DNA of 64,000 nucleotides from Sphingomonas nostoxanthinifaciens (GTDB lineage: Bacteria > Pseudomonadota > Alphaproteobacteria > Sphingomonadales > Sphingomonadaceae), in NCBI RefSeq assembly GCF_019930585.1, contig NZ_CP082839.1:2104001-2168000 (forward strand). The letters are read 5' to 3'. Shown piece after piece: positions 57,622 to 64,000 of the stretch (position 1 is its first letter; every line of letters begins with the position of its first letter). A model generated the notes under the pieces. It did not search any database. It had not been told where the DNA came from and saw nothing but the letters and a program-made list of their open reading frames with translations. A program made the position numbers and the translations under genes.

Positions 57622-58116
57622 ATGATCCTCGCCGCTTTGCTCCTCGCTACGCAGCCCGCCAAGCTGCCGCCCGCCAATGCATTGCCGCCGCCCGACGACG
57701 GCGTCGCGGCAGTGATGGCGCCGATCGACGGCCTGTTCGCCGGGCTCGCCGCGCGCGACGGCGCCGCGATCCTCCGGCAGGTCGCGCCGGACGGCGGCGC
57801 CACCGTCGCGACCGAGCGGCCCGACGGCACGCGCACGCTTCGTCACATGAACTGGCAGGACTTTGCCGCCGGTATCAAGCCTGGACCGGAACGCTATGAG
57901 GAGCGTTTGACCGATCCGGCGGTCGAGGTCGACGGCGACATCGCGCTCGTCTGGTCGCCCTACGTCTTCACGATCGACGGCAAGGTGCAGCATTGCGGCA
58001 CCGACCATTTCGATCTCGTCCGCGCCAATGGCCGCTGGATGGTGCAGAACGTCACCTGGTCCAGCCGCACCACTGACTGCGACGCCGTCGTTCCGGCGCC
58101 GGCTGTGCCCAGGTAG
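57622..58116 (+). CDS. Secreted NTF2-like/DUF4440-type protein
   Basis: This 164-residue protein has a short signal-like N-terminus ([11 protein letters not shown]) followed by a SnoaL/NTF2-like cone fold with [20 protein letters not shown] and [18 protein letters not shown]. Proteins of this type are often annotated as nuclear transport factor 2-like; no enzymatic site is evident. A ligand-binding or accessory role is likely but not determined. It is upstream of dusB by 76 bases. Confidence 0.7.
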   Translation: MILAALLLATQPAKLPPANALPPPDDGVAAVMAPIDGLFAGLAARDGAAILRQVAPDGGATVATERPDGTRTLRHMNWQDFAAGIKPGPERYEERLTDPAVEVDGDIALVWSPYVFTIDGKVQHCGTDHFDLVRANGRWMVQNVTWSSRTTDCDAVVPAPAVPR

Positions 58117-58138
58117 CAGCAGGTGCCGCGCCGCTCGG

Positions 58139-58186
58139 TTGCGGTACGGTCCCCGACACTGTAGGGACTGCCTGATTTTTAGGCAG
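58139..58186 (+). promoter_or_regulatory. Putative promoter and leader hairpin of the dusB-ntrB-ntrC operon
   Basis: TTGCGG at 58139 and TAGGGA at 58162 are spaced by 17 bases. Right after it, CTGCCT (58168-58173) pairs with AGGCAG (58181-58186), loop GATTTTT, ending six bases before the GTG start of dusB. The right arm holds the only AGG-like ribosome site candidate, so the hairpin may limit translation; this is inference. Confidence 0.4.
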
Positions 58187-58192
58187 AGCAAC

Positions 58193-59191
58193 GTGGCGCG
58201 ACTTCAACCCATTTCGATCGGTCCGGTGCGGATCGACACGCCGGTGATTCTGGCGCCGATGACCGGCGTCAGCGATCTACCGTTCCGGCGGATGGTGCGC
58301 GGCTACGGCTCGGGCCTCAACGTCACCGAGATGATCGCGAGCCAGGCCGCGATCCGCGAGACGCGCCAGTCGATCCAGAAGGCATTGTGGGATCCGATCG
58401 AGGATCCGGTGTCGATGCAGCTCGTCGGTTGCGAGCCGGCGCAGATGGCCGAGGCGGCGAAGCTGGCCGAGGATCGCGGTGCCGCCATCGTCGACATCAA
58501 CATGGGCTGCCCGGTGCGCAAGGTGGTCAACGGCGACGCCGGATCGGCGCTGATGGCCAAGCCCAAGCTCGCCGCCGAGCTGATCGCCGCCACCGTCAAG
58601 GCGGTGAAGGTGCCAGTGACGCTCAAGATGCGGATGGGCTGGGACCATCAGAGCCTCAACGCGCCCGAACTGGCGCGGGTTGCCGAGGATCTGGGCGTGC
58701 GGATGATCACCGTCCACGGCCGCACCCGCTCGCAGATGTACAAGGGCTCGGCCGACTGGGCGTTCGTGCGCCGCGTCAAGGATGCGGTGTCGGTGCCGGT
58801 GATCGTCAACGGCGACATCTGCTCGATCGAGGATGCCGAAGCCGCGCTCGACCAGTCCGGCGCCGACGGGCTGATGATCGGTCGCGGCGCCTATGGCCGT
58901 CCGTGGCTGCTCGGGCAGGTGATGCGCTGGCTGCAGGCGGGCGAGCGTCGGCCGGATCCGACGATCGACCAGCAATATGCAACGATCGTAACGCATTACC
59001 ACGAGATGCTCGAACTTTACGGCAGCGAGGTCGGCGTCAACATGGCGCGCAAGCATCTCGGTTGGTACACTAAAGGGCTGGCTGGTTCGGCCGAGTTCCG
59101 CAACCGCGTCAATCAGATCCCTGAATCGAAGATCGTCCTGGCGATGCTCGCCGAATTTTACGCACCGTGGACCTGCCGGAAGGTCGCCTGA
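58193..59191 (+). CDS. dusB: tRNA dihydrouridine synthase DusB (NifR3 family)
   Basis: This 332-residue flavoprotein reduces uridines in tRNA D-loops. It starts at a GTG and shows the FMN-binding barrel pattern [15 protein letters not shown] near residues 20-34, the catalytic Cys in [19 protein letters not shown], and [10 protein letters not shown]. In alphaproteobacteria the gene is classically the first of the nifR3-ntrB-ntrC nitrogen operon; the same order is seen here. It overlaps ntrB by 25 bases. Confidence 0.95.
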   Translation: MARLQPISIGPVRIDTPVILAPMTGVSDLPFRRMVRGYGSGLNVTEMIASQAAIRETRQSIQKALWDPIEDPVSMQLVGCEPAQMAEAAKLAEDRGAAIVDINMGCPVRKVVNGDAGSALMAKPKLAAELIAATVKAVKVPVTLKMRMGWDHQSLNAPELARVAEDLGVRMITVHGRTRSQMYKGSADWAFVRRVKDAVSVPVIVNGDICSIEDAEAALDQSGADGLMIGRGAYGRPWLLGQVMRWLQAGERRPDPTIDQQYATIVTHYHEMLELYGSEVGVNMARKHLGWYTKGLAGSAEFRNRVNQIPESKIVLAMLAEFYAPWTCRKVA

Positions 59192-60270
59192 TCCGGCTGC
59201 GGGCGCGCGCGGATGCGCGCCCCGCACCGGCCGAAGCGCTGCTCACGGCGTTGCCGACGCCGTTGCTGGTGGTCGATGAGGAAGGGGTGATCCTCGATGC
59301 CAACGTCGCCGCCGAGACGCTGCTGAACCTGTCGCGCAGCGTGATCATCGGCATGCACATCCACGATGCGACCGGCCATCATCTGCGCAGCGTGCCCAAC
59401 GACACACCGTTCGTCGCCTACGATCTGGAGGTGACGTTGCCGGGCCAGCGCCAGCAGCGCGCCGACCTGACCGCGGCGCCGCTGGGCGACTGGCCGGGCT
59501 GGCGCGTGGTGACGATCCATAGCCATCCGGCGGCCGGTCCGATCGCGCGGCGCAGCGGCCATGCCGGCGCCGCGCGCACCGCCGCCGGCGCTGCGGCGAT
59601 GCTGGCGCACGAGATCAAGAACCCGCTCGCCGGCATTCGCGGCGCGGCGCAGTTGCTGGAAACGAATGCCGATGCCGACGGGCGCGCGCTCACCCGCCTG
59701 ATCCGCGACGAGGTCGACCGCGTCGTCGCGTTGATCGACCGGATGGAGGACTTCACCGACACGCGCCCGCTCGCGACCTCTCCCCAGAACATCCACGCCC
59801 TGCTCGACCATGCCCGGGCGGTCGCCGCGGCGGGTTTCGGCGCGCAGGTTCATGTGCGCTCGGCCTACGACCCCTCGCTTCCGCCCGTGCTCGGTGACCG
59901 TGACTCGCTCGTTCAGATCCTCATCAATCTCATCAAGAATGCCGCGGAAGCTCTTGGGGAGACAGGGGGAACGATCCTACTCACCACCGCCTATCGCCAC
60001 GGCATCAGCATGCTGACCGACGGCGGCGATGGCCGCCGGCACCTGCCGATCGAGGTGTGCGTGATCGACGACGGCCCCGGCGCGCCGGACGAGATTTCCG
60101 AGCATCTGTTCGATCCGTTCGTATCGTCCAAACGGCAGGGGCGGGGCCTCGGCCTCGCATTGGTGGAGAAACTGGTGTCGGAGCTTGGTGGCATGGTCGA
60201 ATATGCGCGCGAAGGAATGCCCGAACGAACCGTGTTCCGGCTTCTGCTGCCGCGCGCGAAGGATCGCTGA
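59167..60270 (+). CDS. ntrB: Nitrogen regulation sensor kinase NtrB (NRII)
   Basis: This 367-residue cytoplasmic kinase begins with a PAS domain ([20 protein letters not shown], about residues 30-49), then HisKA with His148 in [14 protein letters not shown] HATPase follows with [11 protein letters not shown] and [13 protein letters not shown]. It controls NtrC phosphorylation in response to PII. The GTG at 59167 lies inside the dusB end. There is no membrane segment. It is immediately followed by ntrC, whose ATG overlaps its TGA. Confidence 0.94.
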   Translation: MDLPEGRLIRLRARADARPAPAEALLTALPTPLLVVDEEGVILDANVAAETLLNLSRSVIIGMHIHDATGHHLRSVPNDTPFVAYDLEVTLPGQRQQRADLTAAPLGDWPGWRVVTIHSHPAAGPIARRSGHAGAARTAAGAAAMLAHEIKNPLAGIRGAAQLLETNADADGRALTRLIRDEVDRVVALIDRMEDFTDTRPLATSPQNIHALLDHARAVAAAGFGAQVHVRSAYDPSLPPVLGDRDSLVQILINLIKNAAEALGETGGTILLTTAYRHGISMLTDGGDGRRHLPIEVCVIDDGPGAPDEISEHLFDPFVSSKRQGRGLGLALVEKLVSELGGMVEYAREGMPERTVFRLLLPRAKDR

Positions 60271-61715
60271 TGCGCGCACGGGTTTTGGTCACCGACGATG
60301 ATGCCGCGATCCGTACCGTGGTGCGCGAGGCGCTGCGTCGTGCCGGCCACGCGGTCGAGGTGGTCGGCACGCTTGCGGACATGCGCCGCAGCCTGCGCAG
60401 CTTCCGCCCGCACGTGCTGGTGACCGACGTCGTGCTGCCCGACGGCAATGGCCTCGATCATGTGCCCGAGCTGATCGCCGAATATCCGGCGATGCCGGTG
60501 ATCGTCTTGTCGGCGCAGAACACCTTCATGACCGCGTTGCGCGCGACCGAGCAGGGCGCGTTCGACTATCTGCCCAAGCCGTTCGACCTTGCCGAGCTGA
60601 CCCAGGCCGTCGCGGACGCGCTTACGCGCATGCCGACGCTGGGTGAGGAAGAAGGCGGGCCGCATGAGGATCTGCCGCTGATCGGCCGCTCGCCGCCAAT
60701 GCAGGAGGTGTTCCGCACCATCGCGCGCGTCGTGTCGACCGACCTGACTGTGCTGCTGCTGGGTGAATCCGGAACGGGCAAGGAGCTGGTCGCGCGTGCG
60801 ATCCACGATTTCGGGCCGCGCAGGCGCGCGCCGTTCGTCGCGGTCAACATGGCCGCAATCCCGCGCGAGCTGATCGAGAGCGACCTGTTCGGGCACGAGC
60901 GCGGCGCCTTCACCGGGGCAGCGCAGCGCACCGCCGGTCGCTTCGAGCAGGCGCAGGGCGGGACTTTGTTCCTCGACGAGATTGGCGACATGCCGCTGGA
61001 GGCGCAGACGCGGCTGCTGCGCGTGCTCCAGTCGGGCGAATTCTCGCCGGTGGGTAGCGCGCGCGCGATCCGCACCGATGCGCGCATCATCGCCGCGACC
61101 CACCAGGATCTGCCGCGCCTGATCGCCGATGGGCAGTTCCGCGAGGATCTCTATTACCGGCTTAACGTCGTGCCGATGCGGCTGCCGGCGTTGCGCGACC
61201 GTGGCTCGGACGTCGGCGAACTCGCCCGCCACTTCCTCGATCGCGCCGCTGCCGACGGCCTGCCGCGCAAGCAGCTCGATCCGGCGGCGATCCGCTGTCT
61301 CGAACGGCACGGCTGGCCGGGCAATGTCCGCGAGCTGGCGAATCTCATGCGCCGGCTGGCGGCGCTGACGCGCGATCCGGTCATCAGCGCGAGCCTCGTC
61401 CAGCAGCAGCTCGGCCATCTGGGCCAACCGCAGCCGCCGCTCGTTCCCGAAAGTGCCGAATTGAGCGAGGCGATCGAACAGCATCTCGCCCGGCACTTCG
61501 CGGCCTATGGCGGCGATCTGCCGCCGGATGGACTGTACGACCGGGTGCTGGCGGAGGTGGAGCGGCCATTGTTCCGCCTGACCCTCGCGGCGGTTCGCGG
61601 CAATCAGCTCAAGGCCGCGCAGATACTCGGCATTAATCGCAACACGTTGCGCAAGAAGCTGACCGATCTGGGAGTCGGGCCGGCCGTACGGCGGAACGAC
61701 CTTGGCGGCGACTGA
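60270..61715 (+). CDS. ntrC: Nitrogen regulation response regulator NtrC (NRI)
   Basis: This 481-residue protein has a receiver (LVTDDDAAIRTV, phospho-acceptor Asp53 in LVTDVVLPDG), a sigma54-activating AAA+ domain with Walker A GESGTGKELVARAIHDFG and the sigma54-contact loop GAFTGA. A Fis-type helix-turn-helix ends the protein (AAQILGINRNTLRKKL). It activates nitrogen-assimilation genes with RpoN. The ATG at 60270 directly starts the receiver. An upstream open frame is out-of-phase ntrB sequence. Confidence 0.97.
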   Translation: MRARVLVTDDDAAIRTVVREALRRAGHAVEVVGTLADMRRSLRSFRPHVLVTDVVLPDGNGLDHVPELIAEYPAMPVIVLSAQNTFMTALRATEQGAFDYLPKPFDLAELTQAVADALTRMPTLGEEEGGPHEDLPLIGRSPPMQEVFRTIARVVSTDLTVLLLGESGTGKELVARAIHDFGPRRRAPFVAVNMAAIPRELIESDLFGHERGAFTGAAQRTAGRFEQAQGGTLFLDEIGDMPLEAQTRLLRVLQSGEFSPVGSARAIRTDARIIAATHQDLPRLIADGQFREDLYYRLNVVPMRLPALRDRGSDVGELARHFLDRAAADGLPRKQLDPAAIRCLERHGWPGNVRELANLMRRLAALTRDPVISASLVQQQLGHLGQPQPPLVPESAELSEAIEQHLARHFAAYGGDLPPDGLYDRVLAEVERPLFRLTLAAVRGNQLKAAQILGINRNTLRKKLTDLGVGPAVRRNDLGGD

Positions 61716-61801
61716 GCCTCGTCGCCAATAGGGCTCGGTTTGTCGCTTCTCTGTCACAACATGTGTTCCGGGCGCCACGGGAGTGTGGTAGCCCAGCAAC
61801 G

Positions 61802-64000
61802 ATGACGGCGATAAGATCGCGCGAAAAAGCCCGAGGACCACGATGGAAGCGGCGGCTCGCGCTGATGCGCCTGCGGCCGCGTCGCTTCATCGCCGGTCTC
61901 GAATTCATCGTGCTCGCCGGCATTCTCGGCATGCTGCTGATGACGTACATGCTGCTGCGGCATGCCGGCGCCCCGCAGCGCCCGCTCGGCCCCATCGAAG
62001 TCGCGCTGCTGCTCGTCGCCAATCTGGTGCCCGCAATGGGCCTGCTGGTCCTGCTGGCGCGGCGCATCGCGCGCGGCCGGTCCGAACGCTCGCCGCTGGG
62101 GGGCAGGGGGCGGCTGCACGTGCGGCTGGTGGCCCTGTTCTCGGTCGTCGCGGCGATGCCGACCTTGCTGGTGGTGATCTTCGCCTCGCTCCTCTTCCAA
62201 TATGGCGTGCAATTCTGGTTTTCGGAACGCGCCGCCACGGTGCTGCGCAATGCCGACCGGGTGGTGCAGACCTATGTCGACGAACATCGTCGCGGACTGG
62301 ACGAAGACAATGTCGCCATGAGGGGCGATCTGCTGAACAATCTCGCGACCGCGCCCGCGGAGGATCCGCGGATGGCGCTCTACTTCGCCAGCCAGGTTTT
62401 CTATCGCAAGCTGGATCAGGCGGCGCTGATCCAAGTGGCGCCGGATGGCAGCGAACGCCTGATCCAGGGTGCCAATCTCGACAAGCGGCCGCTTGAGGAT
62501 CGCCTGCCGGCCGCCCTCATTCCCCAGCTCGCCGACGGCAAGCCGCATTCGCGCATCCTGCCCGACCATCTCGAAAGCGTGATGCGGTTCGACGAGGCAA
62601 CCCACACCTATCTCTATATCTCGCGGGTCGCCGATCGCGTCGTGCTGGCGCAGGCGGGGCGGGCGAACACCGCGCTCAGCGAATATCGCCGGCTGGTGAC
62701 CCGCGCGCGCACGCTTCAGCTGCGTTTCAACACCGCTTTGTTCGTCGTTTCGCTGCTGATCGTGACGCTCGCCATCTGGGTGGCGCTGGCGGTGGCGGAT
62801 CGGCTGGTACGGCCGATCGGCGAGCTGGTCGGTGCAGCGCGTGCGGTGGCGGGCGGCGATCTCGCAACGCGGGTGACCGCGCCCAACCAGCATGACGAGG
62901 TCGGCACGCTCGCCGCCGCCTTCAACCGCATGACCCGACGCCTGCAAGAGCAGACCGGCGCGCTCGAAAGCCGCCGCGCGCTGACCGAGGCGGTGCTGTC
63001 GGGGGTGTCGGCAGGGGTGATCTCGGTCAATCGCGAGCGCGATGTGACCCTGTTGAACCTGTCCGCCCAGGCGTTGTTGCGGGTCGATCCGACCCATGCG
63101 ATCGGCGCCAAGCTGGCGACAATCGCACCCGATCTCGATCATCTGCTCGACGGCAATGAGCGCGAGGCGGTCGTGCAGATCGAGCAGGAGGGCGAGCCCC
63201 GCACGCTCGCCGTGACGATCGTCAATGCCGGGCTCGGCCACGTTCTGACGTTCGACGACATCACGCAGCAGCTCGCCGACCAGCGACGCGCCGCCTGGGC
63301 CGACGTCGCCCGCCGCATCGCGCACGAAATCAAGAATCCGCTCACGCCGATCCAGCTCGCCGCCGAGCGGCTCCAGCGCCGTTACGGCCGCGAGATCGAG
63401 GGCGATGGCGGGACGTTCGAGCGGCTGGTGTCGACAATCGTCCGCCAGGTCGGCGACATCCGCCGCATGGTCGACGAGTTCAGCTCGTTCGCGCGCATGC
63501 CGAAGCCGCAATTCCGCACCGAGAACCCGCTGGACATTTGCCGTCAGGCCTTGTTCCTGCACGAGGTCGCGCACCCGTCGGTCCGTTTCAGCCTCGACGC
63601 ATCCGATGCGCTGCCGCCCTTGGTGTGCGACCGTCGCCAGCTCGGCCAGGCGCTCACCAACATCGTCAAGAATGCGGTCGAGGCGATCGAGGCGCGCGCC
63701 GGCGAGGGCGGGGCGGGCAATGTCGCGATGACGGTCCGCGCCGCCGATGGCCATCTGCGCATCGAGGTGGCGGATGACGGCATCGGTCTGCCGCCCGATC
63801 GCGACCGGCTGACCGAACCTTATGTCACCACCCGTGCGCGCGGGACCGGCCTCGGCCTCGCGATCGTCAGTCGCATCGTCGAGGAGCATCAGGGAACGAT
63901 GGTGTTCAGCGACCGGCCCGGCGGCGGCACGGTCGTCGGCCTCGATTTCGACCTCGCCGCGCTCGCTCGACTGATCGACACGCCTGCCGACGCCTTTCCT
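61802..64000 (+). CDS. ntrY: Nitrogen regulation sensor kinase NtrY, truncated by the window end
   Basis: This is the first 733 codons of a membrane kinase. Hydrophobic helices lie near residues 30-50, 62-83 and 108-130, a NtrY-type periplasmic segment follows, and another helix is near 303-325. HAMP follows (VRPIGELVGAARAVAGGDL), then a PAS-like region, HisKA with His508 in [17 protein letters not shown], and HATPase with GTGLGLAIVSRIVEEH. NtrY pairs with NtrX, expected just past the window edge. The gene starts 86 bases after ntrC without a clear terminator between them. Confidence 0.94.
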   Translation, partial: MTAIRSREKARGPRWKRRLALMRLRPRRFIAGLEFIVLAGILGMLLMTYMLLRHAGAPQRPLGPIEVALLLVANLVPAMGLLVLLARRIARGRSERSPLGGRGRLHVRLVALFSVVAAMPTLLVVIFASLLFQYGVQFWFSERAATVLRNADRVVQTYVDEHRRGLDEDNVAMRGDLLNNLATAPAEDPRMALYFASQVFYRKLDQAALIQVAPDGSERLIQGANLDKRPLEDRLPAALIPQLADGKPHSRILPDHLESVMRFDEATHTYLYISRVADRVVLAQAGRANTALSEYRRLVTRARTLQLRFNTALFVVSLLIVTLAIWVALAVADRLVRPIGELVGAARAVAGGDLATRVTAPNQHDEVGTLAAAFNRMTRRLQEQTGALESRRALTEAVLSGVSAGVISVNRERDVTLLNLSAQALLRVDPTHAIGAKLATIAPDLDHLLDGNEREAVVQIEQEGEPRTLAVTIVNAGLGHVLTFDDITQQLADQRRAAWADVARRIAHEIKNPLTPIQLAAERLQRRYGREIEGDGGTFERLVSTIVRQVGDIRRMVDEFSSFARMPKPQFRTENPLDICRQALFLHEVAHPSVRFSLDASDALPPLVCDRRQLGQALTNIVKNAVEAIEARAGEGGAGNVAMTVRAADGHLRIEVADDGIGLPPDRDRLTEPYVTTRARGTGLGLAIVSRIVEEHQGTMVFSDRPGGGTVVGLDFDLAALARLIDTPADAFP

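Noticed and set aside
61754..63889. A 711-codon minus-strand open frame opposite ntrY.
   Set aside because: It is a shadow; the plus-strand kinase has all its motifs.

Overview
The window looks like chromosomal DNA from an alphaproteobacterium of the order Sphingomonadales, most likely Sphingomonas or a close relative. This rests on very high GC, dense short operons with 4-base ATGA overlaps, PEP-CTERM-tagged envelope proteins, a dusB-ntrB-ntrC-ntrY block, the mutM-rpsT-dnaA neighbourhood, a split metH, and a tandem glycine riboswitch ahead of gcvTHPAPB. It is mostly core chromosome. I see no prophage, insertion sequence, CRISPR array, restriction system or integrative element.

Layout. 0-2.2 kb: a phosphoribosyltransferase, a secreted Gly/Ser/Thr-rich protein and DNA polymerase IV. 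2.2-6.9 kb (minus): an EmrA/EmrB/outer-membrane-factor pump operon ending in a DoxX protein. 7.2-9.6 kb: a hypothetical gene, tRNA-Asn, nadK and moaA. 9.7-12.3 kb: a coupled DUF969-DUF979-DUF2891 trio (putative 5-oxoproline-type transporter plus an uncharacterised soluble protein). 12.3-15.3 kb: secG, pyrG and a PEP-CTERM protein. 15.3-17.5 kb (minus): two tiny proteins, a structured gene-free stretch ending in a strong terminator, and the dsrE/thiF/dut operon. 17.6-20.3 kb: a small Cys-motif protein, TadE- and TadG-like proteins and a 64-residue protein. 20.3-24.3 kb: a signalling cluster of a pseudo-receiver/Hpt protein, a LuxR-type regulator and a CHASE3-like hybrid kinase with two receivers. 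24.3-25.6 kb: a Tat-exported GH47 alpha-mannosidase, unusual for bacteria.

25.7-35.3 kb is one-carbon metabolism: metF behind a promoter overlapped by a palindromic operator, the two halves of methionine synthase separated by a palindromic repeat pair, then the riboswitch and the glycine cleavage operon. Together these link glycine-derived methylene-THF to methionine. 35.4-44.1 kb: a second PEP-CTERM protein, a hemerythrin, a DUF1338 enzyme and a complete RND tripartite pump. 44.1-50.6 kb: ubiB, ubiE, mutM, rpsT, dnaA, a winged-helix protein and tRNA-Val. 50.5-58.1 kb: a third PEP-CTERM protein whose stop codon lies antisense in the tRNA-Val anticodon loop, a CAP-domain protein, tlyA, ubiK, lepA, an outer-membrane barrel, an amine oxidase and an NTF2-like protein. 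58.1-64 kb: the nitrogen-control operon dusB-ntrB-ntrC and ntrY, the last cut by the window edge.

I found no convincing wholly new multi-gene system. The best candidates for new biology are the DUF969/979/2891 trio, the pseudo-receiver/Hpt signalling cluster, the unassigned structured region at 15.7-15.95 kb, and the PEP-CTERM gene that borrows its stop codon from a tRNA gene.
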